Position numbers and translations under genes: made by a program. From positions 65,838 to 129,837 of the forward strand of contig CAJTOJ010000006.1 of the NCBI GenBank assembly GCA_910577665.1: 64,000 nt of DNA, given 5' to 3'. Numbering within the stretch: the first letter of the stretch is position 1; the number at the start of each line of letters is the position of its first letter. This DNA comes from an uncultured Acetatifactor sp. (GTDB taxonomy: Bacteria > Bacillota > Clostridia > Lachnospirales > Lachnospiraceae). Positions 8,935 through 16,681 of this stretch are shown here, piece after piece. Below the pieces are notes generated by a model, which worked only from the letters and a program-made list of their open reading frames with translations, had not been told where the DNA came from and searched no databases.

Positions 8935-9025
8935 TCATGCGCCACCAGCGCTACGCACCCCTCGCGGCAGTCGCCAAATGTGCATGCAAGCATGCCCACC
9001 TGGCTCGTTGCCCGCGGAAATGAAA
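8842..9025. repeat. Interspersed repeat overlapping the trpA 3' end
   Basis: Begins CCAAATACCCCGCTGCAAGCAACGGGGCAT and ends near GGCTCGTTGCCCGCGGAAAT. The 16-bp CCAAATACCCCGCTGC at 8842-8857 is perfectly inverted at 8892-8907. A shorter relative (33773-33870) shares the start, the CTCGCGGCA-TCGCC centre and the GGCTC-TTGC end. This copy carries an extra ~60 bp in the middle. It supplies trpA codons 256-286 and the stop. Confidence 0.7.
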
Positions 9026-9033
9026 TTGTAAGA

Positions 9034-9057
9034 CCCCGGCATCTCTCCATGCCGGGG
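9034..9057. terminator. Probable bidirectional terminator after trpA
   Basis: Perfect stem CCCCGGCAT/ATGCCGGGG with a 6-base loop between converging trpA and the leftward HD-GYP gene. Only modest T-richness flanks it on either side. Confidence 0.55.
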
Positions 9058-9125
9058 CCTCATTTCTGCTGTATATTCCTTGTCTTATGTTTTCTGTCTT
9101 ATGCTTTCTGTCTCATATTTGCGTC

Positions 9126-10235
9126 TTACATTTCTTCCTTCTCCTGGGGCTTGTTCTGCAGCCTGTTCAAAGCTTCGAAATCTGCCTTCACCTTGCGGAA
9201 CCCATCCAGTATCCTGGGCGAGAAGTTCCCGCATTTTCCCCCCTGGATCATCTCAAAAGCCTCATCCGGGGAAAAAGCACTCTTGTACACACGCTCACTG
9301 ACAAGGGCGTCATATACATCGGCCACTCCGACCAGCTGGGCAGAGATGGGAATCTCTTCCCCCTTCAGCCCGTCCGGATAGCCCCTTCCGTCATACCGCT
9401 CATGATGGTAGCGGCAGATCTCATGGCTGACCTTGTCATAGTCCTCATCCCAGACCCCCTGGATGCTGTCCAATACTTCATCACCCCTGGTGGTATGGGT
9501 TTTCATGCAGGCAAACTCCTCCTCTGTGAGCCTGCCAGGTTTTAAGAGAATGCTGTCCGGTATGGCGATCTTGCCAATGTCATGCAGGGAACTGGCTGAG
9601 ACAATGATCTCAATCTTCTCATCTGTAAGTCCGTATTCCGGATAGTCCTTCTGCATCTGTTCTGCCAGGATCCGGGTAAAGCCCTTCACCCTCTTGATAT
9701 GCTCCCCACTCTCCAGGTTCCGGGACTCCACCACGGTACCCAGGATATCTATGATCTTCGTATTGCTTTCCTTCAGTCGCTCAGCCTGCTCCTGTAACTG
9801 CTTATTCTGCTTCTTCAAGGTGATGGTCTGCTCTTCTACCTTCTCCTCCAATTGATTCCTGTAGAGGAACAGATCCACAATGTTCTTCACCCTCTTTCGG
9901 AGCATGGCGTTAAAGGGCTTGCGGATAAAGTCAGACACACCCAGATCCAGGCATCTCTGCTCCACCTCACCCTTGGCCTCTGCACTGATCACCAGCACAG
10001 GCATAATATTTATCCAATTGCGCTCATTCATGGTCTCCAGCACGGCGTAACCATCATACTCGGGCATGATCAGATCCAGCAGCACAACGGCAATTTCGTC
10101 CTGGTGCTTCTCCATCAGTTCCACAGCCACCCTGCCGTTCTCTGCCTCTATAATCGGGTATTCTTCTTCCAGTATCATTGCCAGGATATCCCGATTCACT
10201 TCCACATCATCTACAATCAATACTATATTGCGCAT
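9126..10235 (-). CDS. Response regulator with HD-GYP phosphodiesterase domain
   Basis: 369 residues. Residues 1-125 are a CheY-like receiver with the acid pocket (Asp9, Asp10), phosphoacceptor Asp54 in LLDLIMP and the KPF lysine. A coiled-coil linker (EKVEEQTITLKKQNKQLQEQ, about 130-165) follows. The HD-GYP domain has HDIGKIAIPD, HTTRGDEVL, HHERYDGRGYP and GVADVYDAL. The family hydrolyses cyclic di-GMP in the cytoplasm when activated by phosphorylation. No histidine kinase is adjacent, but a free HPt protein is encoded just upstream (10344-10694), which suggests a phosphorelay input. The protein ends in a charged tail rich in Glu, Lys and Gln. Confidence 0.9.
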   Translation of the reverse strand: MRNIVLIVDDVEVNRDILAMILEEEYPIIEAENGRVAVELMEKHQDEIAVVLLDLIMPEYDGYAVLETMNERNWINIMPVLVISAEAKGEVEQRCLDLGVSDFIRKPFNAMLRKRVKNIVDLFLYRNQLEEKVEEQTITLKKQNKQLQEQAERLKESNTKIIDILGTVVESRNLESGEHIKRVKGFTRILAEQMQKDYPEYGLTDEKIEIIVSASSLHDIGKIAIPDSILLKPGRLTEEEFACMKTHTTRGDEVLDSIQGVWDEDYDKVSHEICRYHHERYDGRGYPDGLKGEEIPISAQLVGVADVYDALVSERVYKSAFSPDEAFEMIQGGKCGNFSPRILDGFRKVKADFEALNRLQNKPQEKEEM

Positions 10236-10343
10236 ATTCCATCCCTTTTAACAAACTGTTCCTTTTTCTCTGGTATCCCTCTTTGGTATTCCCTATCCTG
10301 TCACCTGTCACAGAACCAGACAAATAAGCCAGCGCTGCTCCTA

Positions 10344-10694
10344 TTAAGATGCTTCCAGCTTCCGCAGGACTTCCACTGTGCGCTGATACTCTGCTGTCAC
10401 CTTCTCCAGAAGACCGTCCTCCGGCTTCTTGCCATCCCTGAGCGCCTCTGTCATCTCATCACTGATCTGATACATCTGTGTAAACCCAAGGTTCACACTT
10501 ACCCCTTTCAAGGTATGGGCTGCGCGGAATGCCTCCGCATAATTCTCCTGCTCCATAAACTGCACCAGCTCCTCATAGCTTTTGTCTGTGAGGAATTTCA
10601 GTGCAAACTTCTGTACCAGGCGCTCCATACTGAAACGTCCCAGAGTTCCCTCATAATCTGCATTTAGCGCTTCATAGCATTCCTTCACTGTCAT
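10344..10694 (-). CDS. Histidine phosphotransfer (HPt) protein
   Basis: 116 residues. The start is chosen after GGCAGGAGG; the longer ORF is rejected because it reads back into the preceding gene. An all-alpha HPt domain carries the phosphoacceptor His60 in AAHTLKG, followed by VNLGF and a helix rich in Asp/Glu. It shuttles phosphoryl groups between receivers and kinases in multistep relays. The next gene downstream encodes a receiver/HD-GYP protein, its most likely partner. The cognate kinase is not in the window. Confidence 0.88.
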   Translation of the reverse strand: MTVKECYEALNADYEGTLGRFSMERLVQKFALKFLTDKSYEELVQFMEQENYAEAFRAAHTLKGVSVNLGFTQMYQISDEMTEALRDGKKPEDGLLEKVTAEYQRTVEVLRKLEAS

Positions 10695-10815
10695 AACAAC
10701 ACCTCCTGCCCGTACCGATGGGCTTTCTCTTCCCTTTACGCTCCTGTGTGACTGCCTAGACGTCTTCATTATAATATACCCTGCCATTTGAATGCAAGGG
10801 CTTTGTGACATATGT

Positions 10816-11319
10816 TTACATATCCAATGATTTCCACTCCAGCCGGTGGAGTTCCCCTTCCTGCTGCATCCCTGCAAAGCGGTTCTGCCGCAGTGCCTCA
10901 TAGAGCACAATGGCAACCGCATTAGACAGGTTCAAGGAGCGGATGGAAGACAACATGGGGATCCGGATACAGTCCTCCTCATGCTCCACCAGGATCTCTT
11001 CCGGAATACCCGCGCTCTCCTTGCCAAACATGATAAAATCATCCCGGGCATACACCACGTCCGTATACGACTTTCTGGCCTTGGTAGTAGCCATCCATAT
11101 CTTTGCCCCAGGGTGCTTTTCCTGGAATTCCTGGAAATTCGTATATCTGTAGACCTCCAGCTGATGCCAGTAATCCATCCCGGCCCGCCGGATGGACTTC
11201 TCATCCATCCTGAAGCCCAGGGGTTCGATCAAATGCAGGGGCGTACCTGTGGCCACGCAGGTACGCCCAATATTGCCGGTATTCCCGGGAATCTCTGGCT
11301 GGTGCAGTATAATGTGCAT
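10816..11319 (-). CDS. trmL: tRNA (cytidine/uridine-34 2'-O)-methyltransferase
   Basis: 167 residues, typical TrmL length. A SpoU-family SPOUT fold: the N-terminal HQPEIPGNTGNIGRTC motif, then GKESAGIPEEIL (motif 2) and IRSLNLSNAVAIVLYEALRQ (motif 3, knot and SAM binding). Family members 2'-O-methylate the wobble base of tRNA-Leu isoacceptors. The start MHIILHQP lies 1 base after the stop of the upstream lipoprotein gene, so the longer ORF into that gene is rejected. Co-transcription with the neighbouring minus-strand genes is likely. Confidence 0.92.
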   Translation of the reverse strand: MHIILHQPEIPGNTGNIGRTCVATGTPLHLIEPLGFRMDEKSIRRAGMDYWHQLEVYRYTNFQEFQEKHPGAKIWMATTKARKSYTDVVYARDDFIMFGKESAGIPEEILVEHEEDCIRIPMLSSIRSLNLSNAVAIVLYEALRQNRFAGMQQEGELHRLEWKSLDM

Positions 11320-11320
11320 A

Positions 11321-12136
11321 TCAGTATACCCCGAAACTCTCCAGGATCGAAGCCGCCATCTCTTCCGTTGCATCCTGGTAGGTAATGATCATGGAGATAG
11401 CCCTGTCATCCTTCACACGGACATAACAGTCCTGGTAATAAGATGGTGTGCTATCCACCGTATAGCTGATCACATAGTAGGTCTCGCCACCAATCTCTGT
11501 AGTCTCCTCCCCTTCTTTCAAGGTGTACTGGGAGCCGTAGAGGGTATCAAGCTGGCCGCGCACCGCATCTGCATAGTCTTCACTTTTTAAATTCTTCATC
11601 ATCAGCTTCTCTGCCGTGATCACCACATTGGCATCCCCTGCCTGGGTCGTACTCATCATCTCGTATACACTGGTGAGCTTCATGTATTCAAGCTGACGCT
11701 CGTCATAGCTGTCAGACAGGACATCCTGGCTTAGGCCCATCATCATGTTCAAGCCCTCTTCATTCATCATATAAAGGCCCTCCGGCGCCGTATAGCGCAG
11801 GCCCCAGAATTCGCTCTCCCAGCCCGTGTCTGTGGTGATGCCCCTGGCATATCCACCCATGGCCTGCACACTGGCTCCCTCGTCTGCATCGCCTGCCTTG
11901 TCAGTACTGCCAGTTCCATCCGGATTCTGGGTACTGTTGTCTGCTTCTTCCCCGCCAGCATTCCCATCCAGCCTGTTTCCCAGTGTCCTGCCTGAATCCT
12001 CCTGGGAAAGGCCCGCCCCATCCTGGGTAGACCCGGAAGCATCCTGCTGCCTGTCCAGCCCTGGAAGGGGCAGGCCCGCACATCCTGTCATCAGCAGGGT
12101 TGCCGACACAATCACCATAATCAGTTTCTTCTTCAT
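11321..12136 (-). CDS. Lipoprotein of unknown function
   Basis: 271 residues. Signal with lipobox LMTGC (Cys19). Residues 20-95 are a low-complexity linker rich in Gly, Asp, Gln and Ser. A compact C-terminal domain (about 100-271) contains WESEFWGLRYTAPEGLYM and several beta-strand-like repeats ending near ILESFGVY. I recognise no family. It lies 2 bases from the AIR-synthase-like gene upstream and 1 base from trmL downstream, so it belongs to the same operon. Likely anchored on the outer membrane face. Confidence 0.8.
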   Translation of the reverse strand: MKKKLIMVIVSATLLMTGCAGLPLPGLDRQQDASGSTQDGAGLSQEDSGRTLGNRLDGNAGGEEADNSTQNPDGTGSTDKAGDADEGASVQAMGGYARGITTDTGWESEFWGLRYTAPEGLYMMNEEGLNMMMGLSQDVLSDSYDERQLEYMKLTSVYEMMSTTQAGDANVVITAEKLMMKNLKSEDYADAVRGQLDTLYGSQYTLKEGEETTEIGGETYYVISYTVDSTPSYYQDCYVRVKDDRAISMIITYQDATEEMAASILESFGVY

Positions 12137-12138
12137 AC

Positions 12139-13209
12139 TTATACAAACCTTCCTTTCTCTCTTACATCCTCAAAATACCGGTACACCTCGTCCTGCCCTG
12201 GTCTGTCCAGATAACGGATCTCCTCCCTGTTAAGGAGGATCCTGTCATTGCCCTGTGTCACTTTCCCCACCACTGCTGCCGGGATCCCCTTCTCCCACAG
12301 GGCAGCCGCCAGGCCGGAAGCATCCTCAGCCACCATCACCAGGCTCCCGCCCGAGAGCAATTGGTAGGGATTCACATTGCAACACTCACAGACCTCCACT
12401 GTCTCCTGCCGCAGGGGCAGCTTCCGCAGGTCAACGGACAGGCCCACGCCCAGCCGCTCCCCCAGTTCCCAGAGTGTTCCGAAGATGCCTCCTTCAGATG
12501 CATCGTGCATGGTATATACGCCCCTGGAAAGGGCAATCCGTGCCTCCGGCAGCACAGACAGATACCTGTGAAAGCCTGCGGCTTCCTCCAGCAGGTACCT
12601 GGGATATCTGGACAGAAGCCTTTCCCGGCTGTGCTCCGCCAGTAGTGCCGTGCCTTCCAGGCCGATCCACTTGCTGACCACGATTCCTCCGCCAGACAGG
12701 ACACCTGGCACAGATCCCCGGGTGGACATAGTCTGGATATCTGGTGCCAGTTCCCGCACCCCATACCCTGTGACCACAGCCACGGGGAAACATACTGCCT
12801 CTGTGACACGGGCCTGTCCACCGGCGATCTGCATGGACAGTTCCTGGCAGGTCTCTTCTGCCTCTGCCATCAGCGCCCGCAGCAATGGCTCTTCTTCCGT
12901 GGAGGGCAATAGCAGGGTAATCAGCACCGCCTGTGGGCTGGCACCTGCTGCCGCAAGGTTGTTGGCACACTTCTGGATCAGATGTCCTATGGCAAACACA
13001 GGAAATGCCAGATTAACAGCATCCCTTTCCATAAGGATTCTTACTGGCGCCTCCTGCATGCAGACCACCGGGATCCCCGTCCCCAGCTGCCCAAAAATGG
13101 CGCAGTCCTGCCCTGTCCCTGCGCCATTTACCACTTCTTCCCTTCTGTTCCGGATCTGCCCCAGAACAGACCGTTTCAAAATGTTCCCGGATATCTTACC
13201 TGTCTTCAT
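12139..13209 (-). CDS. AIR synthase-related (PurM/HypE-like) protein
   Basis: 356 residues. It shows the PurM-superfamily layout: an N-terminal ATP-binding half with QDCAIF, a core with GHLIQKCANNLAAAGASP, and a C-terminal half with HDASEGGIFGTLWELGERLG and GGSLVMVAED. The order resembles HypE, which dehydrates a carbamoyl group during hydrogenase maturation. However, the C-terminal Cys of HypE is absent (the end reads EKGRFV), and no hydrogenase gene is near. It may therefore be an ATP-dependent enzyme of another kind. The start overlaps the VanW stop as ATGA, showing translational coupling. Confidence 0.75.
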   Translation of the reverse strand: MKTGKISGNILKRSVLGQIRNRREEVVNGAGTGQDCAIFGQLGTGIPVVCMQEAPVRILMERDAVNLAFPVFAIGHLIQKCANNLAAAGASPQAVLITLLLPSTEEEPLLRALMAEAEETCQELSMQIAGGQARVTEAVCFPVAVVTGYGVRELAPDIQTMSTRGSVPGVLSGGGIVVSKWIGLEGTALLAEHSRERLLSRYPRYLLEEAAGFHRYLSVLPEARIALSRGVYTMHDASEGGIFGTLWELGERLGVGLSVDLRKLPLRQETVEVCECCNVNPYQLLSGGSLVMVAEDASGLAAALWEKGIPAAVVGKVTQGNDRILLNREEIRYLDRPGQDEVYRYFEDVREKGRFV

Positions 13210-14687
13210 TGTCCCTCCGGCGGTGTCTCCGGTGCCGGCGGCGGTGCAGTCAGCATGGCAATCACATTCTTCACATGGTCTATACTACCGGTTCCGATCG
13301 CTGCCATGATCTGCTCATAGGCTGCAGGATCCGGCGTGGAGACCCCTACCGTGGCAGACCTGGGCACCATCTTGTAGCTGCTGCTGTTCACCTGGGTGCG
13401 GCTGATCTCCACACCGTCCTGGAGCACTACCTTCCACAGCCTTGCCTTATAGCCTACATGGGCGCTGGCTGTGGTTATATATCCCAGAGGCTGGGACGCA
13501 TCCGCACTGATATTGTCGGTGGGTGGTACACTCACCTCCAGCACCTCACTATCATAGCGGACCTGGTACCCCTCCTTACGGGTATCCTTTCCGTAGATGG
13601 TGAAGGTTACGTCTTTACCTTCTGTATAGCCCTCAATGTATATGGGATATTCCAGGTTGTTGATGAATTTGAAGTCTTTCCCGGAACTCTCCGCAATGGC
13701 CGCATCCGCAGATGGATCCACATAAGACACAATCATGGAATGGTTATGTCGTTCTGTGACCTCCAGCTCAGACAACAGTACCGCATTGTAAAGCGTTGTA
13801 GATACCTGGCAGATACCGCCCCCCAGGCTGTCCACTACTTTTCCGTTTAAGTAGGAGCCGGCCATCTGGTAGCCGTTTGCCCTGGAAAAAGGCGTCACCA
13901 CATCGCAGGTGGAAAATTCTTCCCCTGGATACAAAGTGGTTCCATTGATAAAATTGCATCCTACTTCTATGTTAACACAGCGGGAAGGCGTAGATGTGCG
14001 GAAATTTGTGGTAAAAGTCCCCAGCACATCCTGAACCTGTGCCAGTTCGTCCGGATTGCCCTTTGGTTCCTCCACCTGTACCTGCAAAGGTATCGTACAG
14101 GCCTGGTGATCCCATTGCTGTGTCAGATATTCGTATACTGTATCAATGGAGAGTTCCACATCCAGGGTATAGCCTGTCTGGCCGCCCACTACCTTAAACT
14201 GCCCATTCTCCCTGGTCAGTGTGGCATTCACCGCCTCCATATTATAGGGTTCGCATTTTTCCACCAGCACATCACTGATGGCCTGCTGGTCAAATTCCAG
14301 TTCAATGGGGTAGACCAGATTCTCCTGTTCCAGATCCTTTAGCACCCTGTACCGCTCTATGACATTGCCTCTGGTTCCCACGGACACCGCTTCCTCCACC
14401 AGGGACTGGTTCACCCATTGTACTCCCAGTTCACCAGCTGTCACCGTCACTTCCGTTTCCGCAGCTGCCAGCAGCGTCACGGATGTCTGCCGCAGTTCCT
14501 CCACATATGCCTCTATGGACTCTGTGGCCTGCCCGGCAGTCATTCCTGACAGATCAATATCCCCGGCATAGATCCCCTTTTTGATGGGCAGATCCTCCGC
14601 CTCAGCCCCGTGGACTGGTGTGGCAAACCACAATGTAGCCAGAAACAGCAGTACAAAAGCCCCTCCTGCCTTCTTCCATTCTCTCAT
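13206..14687 (-). CDS. VanW family protein with peptidoglycan-binding-like domain
   Basis: 493 residues. A signal or anchor segment (residues 8-27, ending PVHGAE) is followed by a YoaR-like putative peptidoglycan-binding region (about 30-215). Then comes a VanW domain with NFINGTTLYPGEEFSTCDVV, DSLGGGICQVSTTLYNAVL and ERHNHSM, and a beta-rich tail. VanW proteins occur in vancomycin-resistance clusters and in many Clostridia, but their reaction is not known. The location should be extracytoplasmic and wall-associated. A ribosome site AGGGGAG precedes the start; a MITE-like repeat ends about 28 bases upstream. First gene of a run of six tightly spaced minus-strand genes. Confidence 0.88.
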   Translation of the reverse strand: MREWKKAGGAFVLLFLATLWFATPVHGAEAEDLPIKKGIYAGDIDLSGMTAGQATESIEAYVEELRQTSVTLLAAAETEVTVTAGELGVQWVNQSLVEEAVSVGTRGNVIERYRVLKDLEQENLVYPIELEFDQQAISDVLVEKCEPYNMEAVNATLTRENGQFKVVGGQTGYTLDVELSIDTVYEYLTQQWDHQACTIPLQVQVEEPKGNPDELAQVQDVLGTFTTNFRTSTPSRCVNIEVGCNFINGTTLYPGEEFSTCDVVTPFSRANGYQMAGSYLNGKVVDSLGGGICQVSTTLYNAVLLSELEVTERHNHSMIVSYVDPSADAAIAESSGKDFKFINNLEYPIYIEGYTEGKDVTFTIYGKDTRKEGYQVRYDSEVLEVSVPPTDNISADASQPLGYITTASAHVGYKARLWKVVLQDGVEISRTQVNSSSYKMVPRSATVGVSTPDPAAYEQIMAAIGTGSIDHVKNVIAMLTAPPPAPETPPEGQ

Positions 14688-14714
14688 ACCATACTCCCCT
14701 GCCCGCTCTTGGGC

Positions 14715-14864
14715 GTGTCTGAAAATTCATTCCCGTCATCTGCACGCCCTCCTTGCAGTATATTGGCCCTCATGCGGTCAACGTAGCCCACTACGTCTTC
14801 CTCATTTGAGTCAAATCTCCCACAATTTGTGACGCACATCTGCCAGAAAGCAATATTCAAACAC
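14715..14864. repeat. MITE-like element, long copy
   Basis: 150 bp bounded by GTGTCTGAAAATT (14715-14727) and the inverted AATATTCAAACAC (14852-14864). It contains TGCCAGAAAGCAAT and TTCATTCCCGTCATC, shared with the 80-bp copy at 2313-2392. The central ~70 bp (CGGTCAACGTAGCCCACTACGTC and flank) is absent from that copy. No transposase. It sits directly upstream of the VanW gene. Confidence 0.65.
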
Positions 14865-15010
14865 ACTCTGGCTGGCACTCCCTTTTACTATAAATGTCCC
14901 GATGCCATTCCGGCATTACGAATCAAAAAGCGAAAAACCTATCTGTTTGCGACCTTATTGGGCTTCCGTTCACCACCCTGCATGTCAGAGGCAGTACACT
15001 GCCCTGGCAA

Positions 15011-15057
15011 GTTGTATGCATCACGTTGCTGTGAGCGGTATAACCGTGAACAGTAAC
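15011..15057. repeat. Partial copy (right half) of the palindromic intergenic repeat
   Basis: GTTGTATGCATCACGTTGCTGTGAGCGG followed by CCGTGAACAGTAAC matches the right end of the element at 22684-22829. A left end is not clear; CTTCCGTTCAC near 14963 may be a diverged remnant. Confidence 0.5.
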
Positions 15058-15106
15058 ACAGTCTTGCACCGGCAGTGCATACTCATACCCAAGTTCCATT
15101 GAATTT

Positions 15107-15211
15107 TCAAGAAAAATATGCTAAAGTAGGTATGACCATGGCAAGCACCAGCAGTATAATAATGATTGCGGATACCCGCCGCCTGGTCTTGTTATTGTTC
15201 ATATTGAACAT
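15107..15211 (-). CDS. Very small single-span membrane protein
   Basis: 34 residues, below usual ORF cut-offs. It has a basic N-terminus (MFNMNNNKTRRR), one hydrophobic helix (AIIIILLVLAMVIPTLAYF) and a stop right after. GGAGGG lies 10 bases before the start. The layout resembles the tiny basic/membrane proteins of Firmicutes such as Prli42 (DUF4044), but that is an analogy only. It is transcribed divergently from the gene at 15269. Real coding is supported by the ribosome site and amphipathic layout, not by homology. Confidence 0.5.
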   Translation of the reverse strand: MFNMNNNKTRRRVSAIIIILLVLAMVIPTLAYFS

Positions 15212-15268
15212 AATATGACATCCCTCCATTTTGTCCAAAAATATCAAAACCTTGAAAGGATATTATAT

Positions 15269-15886
15269 ATGAGTTTAGTCATTTTGGCAAGTTTATTTGT
15301 CCTTATCTTCATTATAGCCTCCAACATCCGGCGGCAGAATAATCTGAAAAAGCAGTCAGAACAGGAATTCTGGAACCGTGAGCGCCGTTCCAACCAGGTT
15401 CGCCGTAAATCCCTGGATAATCTGGACTATATCCAGATCCCACTGGGAGACTTTCCCACTCACATTATGCAGGAGGATCCCACTGTGCTGGAATGTATTG
15501 ACACCATCATGTCACTTACCTCACAGAAGATCCTGAACCTGGCAGGCTATACCAACACGGACCTTAAGCTGGAATATGGCACTGCCAATATCACCCTGCT
15601 TACCGAGTACGACCAGAACTATACCATCCTGGTACGCACCCTGCAGAAATGGGCGGATATCCTGCTGGAAAACGGATATGCCGATGAGGCTTCCATCCTA
15701 ATGGAATACGCTTTCCATACCAGAACAGACATCAGCCGCACCTATTATGCCCTGGCAGATTACTGGATCTCCAAGGGAGAGGCCTTCCAGGTGCAGCGCC
15801 TCATAGATGCCGCTGAAAAGCTTCCCACTGTCAACCGGAATGCCATTGTCCGTCATCTGAAAGACCGCTGTAAGGATCTGACATAA
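15269..15886 (+). CDS. Membrane-anchored protein of unknown function
   Basis: 205 residues. The start is at the ATG after GAAAGGA (15254-15260); an upstream in-frame Met is rejected. Residues 1-20 are hydrophobic (SLVILASLFVLIFIIA), followed by a basic stop-transfer segment. The soluble part is mostly helical, with repeated motifs resembling TPR-type helices in its second half (DILLENGYADEASILMEYAF, then YYALADYWISKGEAFQVQRL). It may be a scaffold on the cytoplasmic face. No catalytic motif seen. Divergent from the 34-residue protein, convergent with the exonuclease gene. Confidence 0.75.
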   Translation: MSLVILASLFVLIFIIASNIRRQNNLKKQSEQEFWNRERRSNQVRRKSLDNLDYIQIPLGDFPTHIMQEDPTVLECIDTIMSLTSQKILNLAGYTNTDLKLEYGTANITLLTEYDQNYTILVRTLQKWADILLENGYADEASILMEYAFHTRTDISRTYYALADYWISKGEAFQVQRLIDAAEKLPTVNRNAIVRHLKDRCKDLT

Positions 15887-15979
15887 CATCCGGGCAATCA
15901 CGTATACTTGCGCACATGGTGCTTCAGCTGCACAAGCAAACAGCGAAACGATGCAGGCCTGGAAGCTGCCTTTTGGGCT

Positions 15980-16681
15980 TCACCTGCCGAACCGTGCCAG
16001 AATCTTGTCCGTCATACGGCTTGCCTCACTTCTGGAGAGCTGTTCCACATCCACTCCCAGTTCTATTTTATGCCGCCTGGCCAGAAGGTATAACTTATCC
16101 TTCTGGAATCTGGTGGCCGGGGTATCCCTTTTTACCCGGAATACCTGTTCCACAGGCTCAAACAGGGAGTCTCCTGTCTCACCAAATTGCTCTGCAAGCC
16201 GCCGGTATAGTGCCTGGGTGGCCACGGCATCCTCCAGCGCCCGGTGGGCCTGATGGGGAATCCCATAATATGCACATAAAAAGTCCAGATTCCTGTGTTC
16301 CAGCTGGGACAGGTATTTTCTGGCAATCCGCAAGGTATCCACCGCCTGCTTTCGGAACTCTATCCGCTGGTCTACGGCCGCTTTCTTCAAGAAAGAAAAA
16401 TCAAACAGCACACTGTGCCCCAGAAGTGGCAGATCCGCCAGGAACTCCAGAAGGTCCGGAAGTATCTGTCCGATCACAGGCGCAGTCTTCAGTTCCTCAT
16501 CCCGGATACCCGTAAGGGCGGCTATCTCAGGATCCAGCTTCCTGCCAGGATTCACCAAGGTGGAAAAAGTCCCTGTGACTGTCCCGTCTATCACCTTAAC
16601 CGCTCCAATCTCTGTGATCTTGTCCCACCTGGGATTCAAGCCAGTGGTCTCTAAATCAATGCTGATGTAGGAATGCATCAT
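15980..16681 (-). CDS. DnaQ-like 3'-5' exonuclease
   Basis: 233 residues. DEDDh exonuclease fold: motif I SIDLETTGLNP (Asp, Glu), motif II GHSVLFDFSFL, motif III HRALEDAVAT with catalytic His and Asp. This is the proofreading domain type seen in DNA polymerase III epsilon and in free-standing exonucleases. The C-terminal 65 residues form an unrecognised extension with several basic residues. The gene overlaps the end of the radical SAM gene by 26 bases and ends a same-strand group that begins at galK. Confidence 0.88.
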   Translation of the reverse strand: MMHSYISIDLETTGLNPRWDKITEIGAVKVIDGTVTGTFSTLVNPGRKLDPEIAALTGIRDEELKTAPVIGQILPDLLEFLADLPLLGHSVLFDFSFLKKAAVDQRIEFRKQAVDTLRIARKYLSQLEHRNLDFLCAYYGIPHQAHRALEDAVATQALYRRLAEQFGETGDSLFEPVEQVFRVKRDTPATRFQKDKLYLLARRHKIELGVDVEQLSRSEASRMTDKILARFGR

